A DNA stretch of 44,780 bases from contig JADJDT010000031.1 in the NCBI GenBank assembly GCA_016702545.1, positions 1-44,780 on the forward strand, given 5' to 3'. Numbering within the stretch: the stretch's first letter is position 1; each line of letters opens with the position of its first letter. A program made the position numbers and the translations under genes. The DNA is from Pseudomonadota bacterium (GTDB lineage: Bacteria > Myxococcota_A > Polyangia > GCA-2747355). Under the pieces are notes generated by a model. That model did no database searches. It saw only the letters and a list, made by a program, of their open reading frames with translations, and had not been told where the DNA came from. Below, in pieces: positions 8,397 to 21,278 of the stretch.

Positions 8397-11016
8397 CTAT
8401 TGGCAGGTGAGGACGGTGGCGTCAGCCGGGGTGCGAACAAGGGCGCTGGCGTTGCCGCGGCCGAGCTGGCCGTGTTGGTTGTTGCCCCAGCAGAGCAGTG
8501 CGCCGTTGCTCTTGCGCCGGGCGCAGTAGTGCTCGGAACCGCCCAGCAGGTCACCCACGTCGTTGCCCAGGCTGAGGAGCGAGGGCGTAGAGCTGAAGAG
8601 GGCGGAGCTGGTTCCGAGCGCGCCCTGGTTGTTGTTGCCGAAGCACCACAGCGTGCCGTCCTGCTTGCGCGCGCAGGTCATCTGATGGCCGGCGTTCACC
8701 TCGGCGACGGTCGAGCCCAGCGCTGTCACCTGGCGCGGAACCAGCGAGTGGTAGATTCCGCCGACCTCGCCCCGGTCCGCCGCGGGAGCCCCTAGCGTTC
8801 CGGACCAGTTCTTGCCCCAGCACCAGAGGGTCCGGGCGAAGCCGCCCCCTTCCAACTCAACGCGCCGGATGGCGCAGCTGTGGTAGCTGCCGGTGGCCAG
8901 GGCCACGACGTTGCTCAGCCCGGTGACCTGGACCGGCGTCAACCGCCCGGTCGTCGTTCCGTCGCCGAGCTGCCCGCCACCATTGTAACCCCAGCACCAC
9001 ACCGTGCCGTCGTTGCGGCGCGCGCAGGTGGACTCCGAACCGGTGCCGACGTCGACGACGCCGCTGATGGCCGTGATCGCCGCGGGGGTGTTCCGCGTGA
9101 TCCTCGTGCCGTCGCCGAGCTCGCCGGAGCCGTTCTCGCCCCAGCAGGCGACGGTGCCGTCGGTCTTGACGGCGCAGCTATGGAACTGGCCGAGTGAGGC
9201 CTTCTCGACGCCGGTCAGGCCGGCGATCGGGGCGGCGTAGGGCGTGATCGCGGAGAACTCGTGGCCCCAGCACCACAGGCTGCCGTCCTTGAGGCGCGCG
9301 CAGGTCCTGAGGCGGACTTGGTCGTTCGTGTTCGGGGTGCCGAAGATCGCGACGATACCGGTCAGCGGCTCGAAGGTGGTGCCGCTGGTGTTCACGACGC
9401 GCTTGACCACCTGCACGGGCGTCAGCGAGGAGGCGGTGGCGTTGTTGCCGAGCGTGCCCTGCTGGCTGCTGAAGCCCCAGCACCAGGCCGTGCCGTCGGT
9501 CTTGGCGACGCAGGTGTAGTTCTCGCCGATCGCGACGCCGCCGGCGCAGCAGAAGCTGCCGACATCGCACTGGGTCCAGGTCGGGCAGCGGCGCTGGGCC
9601 GTGTCGTGGAGGTTGATGCCCATCGTCGGCTGCCCCGAGGCGCCGATGGCAAAGGTTCGGCACGGCGTGCTGAGCGAGGTCGTGCTGTAAGTCGAGGCCC
9701 CGGCTACCGGCAGGCCCCAGTCCGCCGCCCAGCTACAGCCGTTGTAGGGGTTGGCGTACCAAGCGTCGACCCAGAGCCGCGGCAAGATGCCCTCTTCGAG
9801 CTGACCGTCGGTCGCCAAATCGGGGTAGGTGCGGTAGCCCGCCTCGCACTGGTTCAGCTCAGTCTTGTAGAAGCTCTTGCCGCCGGTGATGGTGGCGTTG
9901 CGGTAGGGGCTGACGTAGACGCCGTTGCGGCTGGTGGCGGTCTTGAGGGCGATGGCGCCGATGTAGGACGCCTGCTTGCTGGTGCCGTCGGCGTGCGTGT
10001 CGCGCGGGTTGAGGTTCCAGGCGTAGTCCTGTGCATAGCCGGTCGAGGTGTCGGGCGCGAAGCGCTCGGGGATCGAGCCGAGGCCGCCCTCGAGGAACTC
10101 GAAGTGCCGGCTCCAGGTGTTGCCGCCCCAGGTCAGGCTCGAGACGAAGAAGGGTCGCGGCGAGTTGGTGCCGCTCTTGACGGCGTAGCCGGTGACGCCG
10201 TCGGCGAGCATGCCCTTGCCGCAGAAGTAGCGCGAGCCGTTGGTCGCCGGGTCGAAGAGCTTGAGGCACATGTAGCGGATGCCGCCGTTGGCCGCGCTCA
10301 CCTCGTAGGTCTTCAGCACGGTGCTGCCGACCGGCGTCGGGCTGAGGAAGAAGGGCCGGTAGGCGCGGTCGGCGCAGGCGAGGGCCTGGCCCGAGAGCAC
10401 ACGATAGGTGACCAGTACCCCGTTTTCCGTGATCGAGACGGTGACGGCGACGCCGTTGCTGTCCCTTGACCGCCTCGAGCGTGTCCTTGAGCGTGAGGAA
10501 CTTCGGCAGCACCAGATCGACCGCCTTGCCGCTGGGCAAGGTGTGCGCCAGCCGCGTGGCCGGGCAGAGGGCGTCGATCTGCGCGAAGGTGTAGGCCGAG
10601 AAGTCCTCGATCGCCGTGGTCTGTGCCGCCACGTTGCCGAGGTTGAGGCTGTTCATCGCGTTCATCGCGTTCATCGCGTTCATCGCGTTCATCGCGTTCA
10701 TCGCGTTCATCGCGTTCATCGCGTTCATCGCGTTCATCGCGTTCATCGCGTTCATCGCGTTCATCGCGTTCATCGCGTTCATCGCGTTCATCGCGTTCAT
10801 CGCGTTCATCGCGTTCATCGCGTTCATCGCGTTCATCGCGTTCATCGCGTTCATGGAATTGGTCGCCGCCTGCCCCTGGGTGGCGACCGGCGGCGAGAGG
10901 GCGCTGTCGTCACTGAGGGGCGCGGCGCAGCCCGATGCCACCAGGGCGAGGCCCAGCGAGCCGACCCAGGCGCTGGAGCAAGAAGGAAGAAGGTGGGGGC
11001 GAAGCCGCTGTTTCAT
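8397..11016 (-). CDS. lipoprotein with Met-Asn-Ala repeat and RCC1-like seven-blade propeller (frameshifted)
   Basis: The start ATG at 11016 has AAGGAGG a few bases upstream. The signal peptide ends LVASGC, a good lipobox. Residues about 37-105 contain 22 perfect MNA tripeptides. A region of about 350 residues of unknown fold follows (FSAYTFAQIDALCPAT..., later QALACADRAYRPFFLSPTPV). The C-terminal half has seven Cys/Trp-rich blades of the form CA..DGT.WCWG.N..G.LGDG, the RCC1/alpha-tubulin-suppressor signature, enough for one propeller. The frame breaks at about 10463-10466: one extra G turns VKDSNGVAVTVS into VKGQQRR; removing it restores the protein. Probably displayed on the cell surface. 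It is divergent from a second RCC1 lipoprotein at 11512. The N-terminal and RCC1 calls are firm; function is unknown. Confidence 0.75.
10651..10854 (-). repeat. 9-bp tandem repeat encoding (Met-Asn-Ala)n
   Basis: On the given strand the unit CGCGTTCAT repeats without a single mismatch; on the coding strand it reads ATG AAC GCG. There are 22 complete MNA units and a final MN, over 204 bases. The lack of even synonymous changes means recent expansion or active homogenisation. Unit length is a multiple of three, so slippage changes protein length without breaking the frame. Confidence 0.97.
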
Positions 11017-11511
11017 GGTTGCCTCCTTGTACGACGGCGTGTATAGCAAGCAAAAAAAGATTATGGCAAACACATAAAAACCGCAATACAAAAAATGGCG
11101 ACGCGCGAAGTAATAGCAATATATGCATTTTTGGCTATTCATGAACGCAGCTATGACTTCGCGAGGAGTTGTGAATGGCTAGCAAGCACACACGCTACGA
11201 AAGGTGAGAGCGAATACAAATCGGCAGTTAAATCGTGCATTGATCTAACGACTAGCCGGGCGCTGGCGCACCCCGCTGGGTTTCCGATTCGCGGCCACGC
11301 GCCGGGTCGTCGGCCACTCCATCGCCTTCCCGACGCACCGAAAGCAGCGCTCGCCCCGCCGTGACCCACAGGCAGGGGGCTTGCGGGGGCTGCGTGCGTC
11401 GATCACCCTGGCTCCACGGTGAGAGTTTGGGCGCGGATCGCTGACCTCCCCTGCGGGGCGAGGCTGCTGCGGGGTTCTGCGCCCTTGGGGCGGTAAACGG
11501 AGGGCTTCGTG
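11017..11511. other. AT-rich intergenic island between two divergent RCC1 lipoprotein genes
   Basis: About 500 bases without a credible gene. The left half (11040-11250) is strikingly AT-rich, with A-runs and several TATA-like words; the right half is GC-rich again and includes a short CCCC-TGC-GGGG hairpin near 11450. It presumably holds both divergent promoters. The local composition is also what one expects of a binding region for nucleoid proteins. Confidence 0.5.
11040..11069 (-). promoter_or_regulatory. candidate sigma70-like promoter of the MNA/RCC1 lipoprotein gene
   Basis: On the reverse strand TTGCCA (11069-11064) is followed after 18 bases by TATACA (11045-11040), about 25 bases before the start codon of the lipoprotein. 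It lies in an AT-rich island that contrasts with the GC-rich surroundings. This is a match by eye only. Confidence 0.4.
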
Positions 11512-14500
11512 ATGGCGCGGACGAGGATGGTGCTGGGGTGTGCGGGTTGGATCGTGCTGGCGCTGCTGGCCGTGGGCTGCTCGGACTCGGGCCGCCTGGT
11601 GAAGGGCGACCCGGGAACGGGCGACGAGCGCACCGACGACCCGGGGGTGGGGCCGGACAACGGCGCGGCCCCGGATGGCCGCGAGCGCTGCTCGAACGGT
11701 CGTGACGACGACGGCGACGGGCGCATCGACGAGGGCTGCACCTGTGCCCCCGGGCAGACCCAGCCCTGCTTTCCGCTGCCGCAGTCGGGCGTCGGCGCGT
11801 GCGTGGCTGGGACGCAGCGCTGCCGCGGGGAGAGCGCGGACGAGTTCGGGGAGTGGGGCCCCTGCGAGGGCGCAGGCCTACCGACGGTAGAACAGTGCGG
11901 CGACACCATCGACAGCGACTGTGACGGCCAGCTCGAGTGCGCGCACAAGACCACCTGCAGCGCCGGCCAATACGTCGCCAGCGAGGCCACGGCCACGGCC
12001 GACCGCAGCTGCGCCGCCTGCGCGAGTGGGACCTTCAGCACCTCGGACAACGCCGCGCGCTGCACCGAGTGGACGAACTGCCCCGCGGGAACCCAGGTCG
12101 CCAGCACGGGCAGCGTCACCGCGGACCGCGGCTGCGCGGCCTGCCCCACGGGGACCTTCACCTCCGGGCCGAACCAAGCGCTTTGCTTGCCCCAGGGCGC
12201 GTGCGCGGCCGGGACGGTGCAGACCGCGCCGGGAAGCGCCGCGACGCCGGCCGAGTGTCGGCCCTGCGCGGCCGGAAGCTACTGCGCGGGCGGCAGCCTG
12301 CCCGCGGTGGCGTGCGCCGAGGGTAGCTGGGACGACGACGCCGGTGCCGCGACTGCCTGCATCCCGAGGACGCGCTGCAACGCTGGCGAATATGTCGCGA
12401 GCGAAGGTACGACGACGGCTGACCGCATCTGTGCCGCCTGTGCCAGCGGTACCTTCAGCGCCGAGACCCAGGCCTCCTCCTGCGCCGCGTGGACCACCTG
12501 CGAGGCGGGGAGCTTCGTCTCGACCGAGGGGACCGGCACGGGAGACCGTGTTTGCACGCCCTGCGCGGCGGGCGCGTATACCTCGGGCCCCAACCAAACG
12601 AGCTGTGTGGGCTACGGGGCCTGTGCCGCCGGCACGGAGCAGACGGCGCCCGGTACGGCCACGACGCCACCCACCTGCAGCCCCTGCAGTGCGGGCAGCT
12701 ATTGCGCGGGCAGCACCACGCCCGCCAGCCCTTGTGCGGCAGGCACCTGGGACCACGATGGCAGCGCGGCGACCGCCTGCGTCGCCAAGACGACCTGCAG
12801 TGCCGGCCAATACGTGGGCAGCGAGGGCACGCCGACGGCTGATCGGAGCTGCTCCGCCTGCCCCAGTGGCACCTTCAGCGCGCAGGCCAACGCGGCGAGC
12901 TGCGCGAGCTGGGCGACCTGCGCGGCCGGCACCTATGTCATCAACGAGGGCAGCGCCACGGGCGGCCGCGCGTGCGCCACCTGCGCCGCGGGCACCGAAA
13001 CCTCGGGACCGAACGAGGCGCGGTGTCTCCCGACGAGCGCGTGCGATGCCGGCACCGAGCAAACGGCCCCCGCAACAGCCGGCGCTCCACCGGTCTGCCG
13101 CGCCTGCGCCGCGGGAGCCTTCTGTGCGGGCGGCACCGCACGGCCGGTCACCTGCGCCGCCGATAGCTGGGACGCCGACGGCAGCGCCGCGACCCCCTGT
13201 GCGCCGAAGACGACCTGCGTCGCCGGCCAATCTGTCGCCAGCGAGGGCACGACCACGGCCAACCGGCTCTGCGCCGCCTGCGCCAGCGGCACCTTCAGTG
13301 CGCGCGCCAATGCCGCGTCGTGCACGGGGTGGACCAACTGCGTCGCCGGAAGCTACGTCTCCACCGATGGCACCGCCACGGGGGACCGCGCGTGCACCCC
13401 GTGCCCGGCCGACACCTTCACCTCCGGCCTCAACCAGACCGCCTGTCTCGCGTACGGGGCTTGCGCCGCGGGCACCGTGCAGACGGCGCCCGGTACGTCC
13501 ACCACGCCGCCCACCTGCGGCCCCTGCAGCGCGGGCAGCTACTGCGCCGGCGGCACGGCGCCCGCGCTCGCCTGCGGCGCCGGCACCTGGGACCACGACG
13601 CCAGCGCTGCGACGGCCTGCGTGCCCAAGACCACCTGTAGCGCGGGCCAATACGTCGTCCGCGAGGGCACGACCACCACCGACCGCGGCTGCGCCGCGTG
13701 CGCCAGCGGTACCTTCAGCGTTGTGACCAACGCCGCGTCGTGCGCAACCTGGACCGACTGCGCCGCGGGAAGCCGCGTGGCGAGCGAGGGGACGGCCGCG
13801 CGCGACCGCGGCTGCGTCGCCTGCGCCGCCGGGACCTACACCTCCGGCGCCAACCAAGCCACCTGCCTACCCCAGGGCGCTTGCGCCGCGGGCAGCGAGC
13901 AGACCGCGCCGGGGACCAGCACGTCGCCGCCCACCTGCCGCGCCTGCACCGCAGGCACCTACTGCACCGGCGGTGGCGCCCCGCCTGTGGCCTGCGCGGC
14001 GGGCACCTGGGACCACGACGGCAGCGCCGCGACCGCTTGTGCGACCAAGACCACCTGCGTCGCCGGCCAATACGTCACGAGCGAGGGTGGGGCCACGGCC
14101 AACCGCAGCTGCGCCGCGTGTGCCAGCGGCACCTTCAGCGCCCTGGCCAATGCGGCCTCCTGTGCGGCGTGGCGTACCTGCGTCGCGGGAAGCTACGTCT
14201 CGACGGCGGCCAGCGCGACGAGGGACCGCGTGTGCGCCTCGTGCTGGGACGGCAGCTACACGGCTGACCCCAACCAAAGCACCTGTACGTCGCATCCGGC
14301 CTGCCCCGCGGGCACCGAGCAGACCGCGCCGGGGACCCCCACCGCGCCGCCCACCTGCGATGCCTGCAGCGCGGGCAGCTATTGCGCGGGGGGCACGGTG
14401 CCCGCGGTCGCCTGCGCGGCGGGCACCTGGGACCACGACGGCAGCGCCGCCACGCCCTGCACGACCAAGACCACCTGCAGAGCGGGCGGGTACGTCGTCA

Positions 14501-17367
14501 GCGAGGGCACGACCACCGCCGACCGCCGCTGCGCCGCGTGTGCCAGCGGCACCTTCAGCGTCCTGGAGAATGCGGTGTCGTGTACGGCGTGGGGCACCTG
14601 CGTCGCGGGTACCTACATCTGGAGCGAGGGCAGTGCCACGAGGGACCGCGTTTGTACCCCATGCTGGGAGGACTACTACAGCGCTAACCCCAACCAGGCC
14701 AGCTGCCTGTGGCAGGGCTCCTGCGCCAGGGGTACCGAGCAGACCGCACCGGGAACCAGCACCTCGCCCACGGCTTGCCGCGCCTGCGCGGCAGGCACCT
14801 ATTGCGCGGGCGGTAGCGCGGCGCCTGTCGCCTGCGCGGCCGGCAGCTGGGACCACGACGGCAGCGCCGCGACGCACTGTGCGAGCAAGGCGAACTGCAC
14901 CACCGGACAATACGTCGCCAGCGAGGGTACGACCACGGCAGACCGCCGCTGCGCCGCGTGTGCCAGCGGGACCTTCAGCGCCGTGGCCAACGCGGCCTCC
15001 TGCACGGCCTGGCGCACCTGCCCGGCGGGTTCCTACATCTGGAGCGAGGGCCGCGCTACGAGCGACCGCGTTTGCTACCCCTGCTCGGATGGCTACTACA
15101 GCACTAGCCCCAACCAAAGCACCTGCCTGCGGCACCCCGCCTGCACGACGGGGACCGAGCAGCTCGCGCCGGGCACAAGTACGGCGCCGCCGACCTGCCG
15201 CACCTGCGCCGCGGGCACTTACTGCCCGGGCGGTAGCTCCCCGGCGGTCGCCTCGCGCCGCTGGCTACTGGGACCACGACGGCAGCCCCACGAACTGGTG
15301 CGCGCCCAAGACCACCTGCGGCACGGGCCGATACGTCGTCAGCGAGGGTACGACCACCGTCGACCGCACCTGCGCCGCGTGTGCCAGCGGGACCTTCAGC
15401 GCCGTGGCGAATACGGCGTCGTGTACGGCGTGGGGCACTTGCGCGGCGGAGGCTACGTCTCGGCCGCGGGGTCCAATTCGCGCGACCGCGTGTGCACCCC
15501 GTGCGCGGCCGGTGCCTATTCTACGGCGGAGAATCAGGCCGTCTGCTTGCGCAAGACCATCTGCGTCGCCGGCCAGTACGTCGCCAGCGAGGGCACGCCC
15601 ACGACCGACCGGAGCTGCGCCGCCTGTCCGAGCGAGACCTTCAGCTCGGCGAGCAACGCGGCCGCGTGTGCGCCCTGGAAGACCTGCTCCCGGTGGCAAC
15701 AGATCCAGGCCCCCGGGACAGCCACCTCCGACCGATCCTGCCCCTGCCCCGCGGGCACTTTCGGCCCACGCTGCGAGGCCCAAACCATGCTCGTGCCGCG
15801 GGTCTCGGCCGTCTCGGTCGCCACCAAGCACGCTTGCGCCCTGGGCATGGACGGCACGCTGGCCTGCTGGGGGGGCAACTACGACGGCCGGGCCACGCCG
15901 CCCGCCGGCTCCTTCACGTCGGTCGCCACAGGCGGCAAATTCAGCTGCGGAATCCGGGCCGGCGGCACGGTGGACTGCTGGGGCTTCGACGCCTCCGGCC
16001 AGGCGACGCCGCCCAGCGGCCTCTTCACCTCGGTGGCAGCCGGGGGCGACTTTGCGTGTGGGATCAAAGCGGACCGGACGCTGGCCTGCTGGGGGCGCGA
16101 GTCCTCGGGCACGACGCACCCGCCGGCCGGGAGCTTCTCCTCCGTGTCCCTTGGCGACAGGCACGCCTGCGGCATCAAGACCGACGGGACCGTGGCCTGC
16201 TGGGGGGACAACCGCGACGGCCGGGCCACTCCGCCGGCGTCGGTGCGCTTTCTCTCGTTGACGGCCGGGTGGGCCCACACCTGCGGGATCAGATCCGCCG
16301 ACCGGACGCTGGTCTGCTGGGGATACAACGCGACTGGCGCGGCCACGCCGCTCCCAGGGCCTTCGCCTCCGTGGGTGCGGGCGACGTCCACACCTGTGGC
16401 GTAAGAACCGATCAAACGCTCGTTTGTTGGGGATCCGGCAGCTTCGGAGGCGCGACAGAGCCGCTCGCCGGCGCCTTCACCTCCGTGGCGGCGGGCTTGA
16501 CTACACCTGCGCGCTGGGCACGGACGGGACCCTGGCCTGCTGGGGTGAGCCGCCGGGGGCCCATGCCGCGCCCCCGTCCGGAGCCTTCACCTCGCTGGCG
16601 GTCTCCGCCAGCTCCACCGGGAAGCTCGCCTGTGGCGTCAGGACCGATGGGACTCTGAGCTGCTGGGGCGACGACAGGCCGGGCGGGGTGGTTCCGTCGC
16701 CGGCGGGGTCCTTCGCGTCGGTCTCTGCGGGTTCCGCTCACGCCTGCGCGATCAGCACGGCGACGGGCGCGATCTCCTGTTGGGACAACTTTGGCAACAG
16801 CCGGCCTTCACCGGCGGGGTCCTTCTCCGCGGTCGCGGTGGGTGCCCATCACGGCTGCGGGGTCCAGACCGCAGGGACGCTGGCTTGCTGGGGGGACAAC
16901 GCCGAGGGCGCGACCACTCCGCCCACGGGACGCTTCTCCTCGGTCGCCTCCGGCTACTACTTCTCTTGCGGGTTGCGCGCAGACACCCAAGCCTTGGCGT
17001 GCTGGGGGCGCAATGACTACGGCCAGGCGGTACCCCCGCCTGGAGCGTTCTCCTCGGTGTCGGTCGGGTACGAGCACGCCTGCGGGGTCCGGGTAGATGG
17101 GTCCCTGGTGTGCTGGGGAAACATCCCCGGTCCTGGGCCGCGCCCCCGCTCGGGGTCTTCTCCTCGGTGTCGGCGGGCTATCGCCACAACTGTGCGGTGC
17201 AACGCTCCGGAAGCGTGACCTGCTGGGGCGATAACTCCAACGGCGAGGCCACGCCACCACCTCTACAGTTTCGCTCCGTGTCGGCCGGCAACGGCTTCAG
17301 CTGCGGGATCAAGCTGGACGGACGCCTGGCCTGCTGGTCCCCAACCGCCCTACCGCCGACCACTTGA
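11512..17367 (+). CDS. giant Cys-rich repeat and double RCC1-propeller lipoprotein (several frameshifts)
   Basis: About 1950 residues. GGAGGG precedes the ATG by 7 bases. The signal peptide ends ALLAVGCSDSG (lipobox). Residues about 60-75 carry CSNGRDDDGDGRIDEGC, the MopE-like motif common in Myxococcota, repeated more loosely as CGDTIDSDCDG. Then come nine Cys-rich 140-residue units resembling ephrin-receptor/TNFR-type modules (CAAGTYCAGG, WDHDGSAATAC, CSAGQYVASEGTTTADRSC). The C-terminal 510 residues have 14 RCC1-like blades (G..HACGI..DGT.ACWG.N..G.ATPP). Single-base indels break the frame at about 15253 (extra C) and 15456 (missing G), which compensate each other, and at about 16350, 16500 and 17140. 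In the unshifted reading the repeat pattern is continuous. Likely a long surface fibre or adhesin, but binding partners are unknown. Confidence 0.75.
12031..15400 (+). repeat. 420-bp tandem repeat array (140-residue Cys-rich unit)
   Basis: The landmark ACCTTCAGC recurs at 12031, 12451, 12871, 13291, 13711, 14131, 14551 and 14971, exactly 420 bases apart each time, and at 15392 (421). A partial unit follows near 15638. Each unit encodes about 140 residues with a fixed Cys pattern. Sequence varies between units while length does not. Confidence 0.95.
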
Positions 17368-17374
17368 TCGCCGC

Positions 17375-17390
17375 GCCAAGGGACCTTGGC
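17375..17390 (+). terminator. short palindrome after the Cys-rich/RCC1 gene
   Basis: GCCAAGG-GA-CCTTGGC lies 7 bases after the stop codon. The stem is only 7 bp with a 2-base centre and no T-run, so a terminator role is tentative. Confidence 0.3.
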
Positions 17391-17591
17391 AGCCTCAGGA
17401 TCCGCTCCCGGGTTGCTTCTTCACGGAACAGCGTCACATGCGAGGCCGGAGCTGTTGAACGCTCAGGGCCGCAAAACCCCGCGCATCCGCTGGCCCCGCA
17501 TCGGGCACTAAACTGGGTCGGAGGCGGTTGAGGCGAGTCCCTCTCCACCTAACGCCGACCAACGCAGTCGCCGGCGCGCGGGGCTCGGGGA

Positions 17592-17606
17592 GACCGCAGC
17601 GCGGTC
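17592..17606 (-). terminator. hairpin downstream of the pyrophosphatase gene
   Basis: GACCGC-AGC-GCGGTC lies 8 bases beyond the stop of the reverse-strand pyrophosphatase gene. It has no T-run. The role is inferred from position. Confidence 0.35.
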
Positions 17607-17613
17607 CCGGCGC

Positions 17614-20115
<2,502 letters not shown>

Positions 20116-20283
20116 CGTGGGTTTCTCCATCAAGGGGGGTTGGACGGCGCGCATTCAAGCACTAGCCGGGCCCAAGCTCAAGAGGCGTTGTGGGAGGCGC
20201 CGGGTCCTCGATAGCGCGTGCAAGAAATCCAGGGCCCCGGGCCACGGGCGGGGCAAGGGGCTCCGGGCGGGATGGGGGTCGAA

Positions 20284-20304
20284 GGCGCGCCGCGGAGGCG
20301 CGCC
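20284..20304 (-). terminator. hairpin downstream of hsp20 pair
   Basis: GGCGCGCC-GCGGA-GGCGCGCC forms an 8-bp GC stem about 18 bases past the stop of the second hsp20 gene. There is no T-run. Likely a terminator or mRNA-stabilising hairpin; position is the main argument. Confidence 0.4.
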
Positions 20305-20321
20305 GCTGGCGCTCGGCCCAG

Positions 20322-20702
20322 CTAGCCGGCCTTGACCGCGACGCGGCGTGGCCGCAGGGCCTCGGTCTTCGGCAGGTGCAGCGTCAGCACCCCGCACTTG
20401 ACCTCGGCGGCGACCTTCTCGGCATCGACCCCGCTCGGCAGCTGGAAGACGCGGCGAAAGCTGGCGCCGCCGAACTCGCGGGCCAAGGGAGCACCCGAGG
20501 CGGGGGCCGCGCGGCGCCCCTCGATCAGCAGCTCGCTGCGGTCGAGGTGCAGGCGCAGCCCATCTTGCTGCACTCCGGGCAGGTCGGCCAGCAGCAGCCA
20601 CTCCTGCTCGTTCTCGTAGACATCGACAGGAGGCGCCAGCCAGCGCTCCTGCTCCACGGTCTCCACGGCGCGTTGCTCGCGCTTGTTCAGCTCGTTGTTC
20701 AT
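20322..20702 (-). CDS. Hsp20/alpha-crystallin family small heat-shock protein
   Basis: ATP-independent holdase chaperone of the cytoplasm. The alpha-crystallin domain runs from PPVDVYENEQEWLLLADLPG to about residue 120, with EFGGASFRRVFQLPSGVDAEKVAAE and the conserved GVLTLHLPK near the end. The protein is 126 residues, slightly short at both ends for the family, and lacks the usual I-x-I/V tail. Two ATGs lie 6 bases apart; the second (20702) has GGAG at 9 bases, the first at only 3, so I prefer the second. It lies 50 bases downstream of a second hsp20 gene in the same orientation and is likely cotranscribed with it. Confidence 0.9.
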   Translation of the reverse strand: MNNELNKREQRAVETVEQERWLAPPVDVYENEQEWLLLADLPGVQQDGLRLHLDRSELLIEGRRAAPASGAPLAREFGGASFRRVFQLPSGVDAEKVAAEVKCGVLTLHLPKTEALRPRRVAVKAG

Positions 20703-20752
20703 GGCCATCTGCTCCTTGCTCAGCGCTGCGACCTGTCGCGAGGGCGCTGCAA

Positions 20753-21199
20753 CTAGCTCCCCTTGACCTTGATGTGCCGCGGCTGGGCCTCGGCGGCCTT
20801 CTCCAGCGTCACGGTCAACACGCCGTCCTTGACGGTCGCCGCGACCTTCTCCGGGTTGATCTTGCAGGGTAGCGCCAGGCTGCGACTGAACTCGATGCTG
20901 CCGCGCTCACGTCGGTGCACCGAGTAGCCGGCGGGCGGCGCGACCTGCCGCTTGCCGCTCAGCGTCAGCACGTCCTGGTTGAGCGTCAGCTCGATGGCGT
21001 CCTCGGGGAGACCAGGAACCTCGGCCTGCAACACCAGGCTGCCCCCGGAATCATAGAGATTCAGCGCGGGCCAATCGCCGCCGTAGAAGCCCCGCTCCTC
21101 GATCGGGCGATTGTAGTCGTCGAAGAGGCGGTCCATCCGCCGCCGATAGTCCTCCAGCGCGGAGAACGTGCGGTCGAGCTCACTCCAGCGCGTCCACAT
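20753..21199 (-). CDS. Hsp20/alpha-crystallin family small heat-shock protein
   Basis: A holdase chaperone of 148 residues. The N-terminal arm (MWTRWSELDRTFSALEDYRR, then MDRLFDDYN) is typical of this family. The alpha-crystallin domain spans about residues 42-140: PALNLYDSGGSLVLQAEVPG, LTLSGKRQV, ERGSIEFSRSLALPCKINPE and the diagnostic DGVLTVTLEKAAEAQPRHIKV. GGAGG lies 6 bases before the ATG. It is the first gene of a two-gene hsp20 operon with a near-consensus promoter upstream. Paired hsp20 genes often form hetero-oligomers, which is an inference here. Confidence 0.93.
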   Translation of the reverse strand: MWTRWSELDRTFSALEDYRRRMDRLFDDYNRPIEERGFYGGDWPALNLYDSGGSLVLQAEVPGLPEDAIELTLNQDVLTLSGKRQVAPPAGYSVHRRERGSIEFSRSLALPCKINPEKVAATVKDGVLTVTLEKAAEAQPRHIKVKGS

Positions 21200-21250
21200 G
21201 GCATACCTCCTTATGCGTCGGGCAGTCGTGACGACAGCGCCACAGCCCCT

Positions 21251-21278
21251 TCGATAAGTCGGTCGCGCGCACTGTCAA
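21251..21278 (-). promoter_or_regulatory. candidate sigma70-type promoter of the hsp20 operon
   Basis: On the reverse strand a perfect TTGACA (21278-21273) is followed after 16 bases by TATCGA (21256-21251). It lies about 50 bases before the hsp20 start and overlaps the last codons of the upstream gene. I see no CIRCE or heat-shock sigma box beside it. Confidence 0.55.

Noticed and set aside
10651..10854. Tandem array considered as CRISPR
   Set aside because: The unit is 9 bp with no spacers and is inside a coding frame.
10616..11077. Forward-strand frames reading (FIA)n and (VHR)n through the 9-bp repeat
   Set aside because: They are the antisense of the MNA repeat and have no ribosome site or sequence-like flanks.
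11878..15135. Long reverse-strand open frames across the Cys-rich repeats
   Set aside because: They are Arg/Ala/Gly-rich mirror frames produced by the GC-rich 420-bp repeat; no start signals or known domains, while the forward frame has a signal peptide and clear modules.
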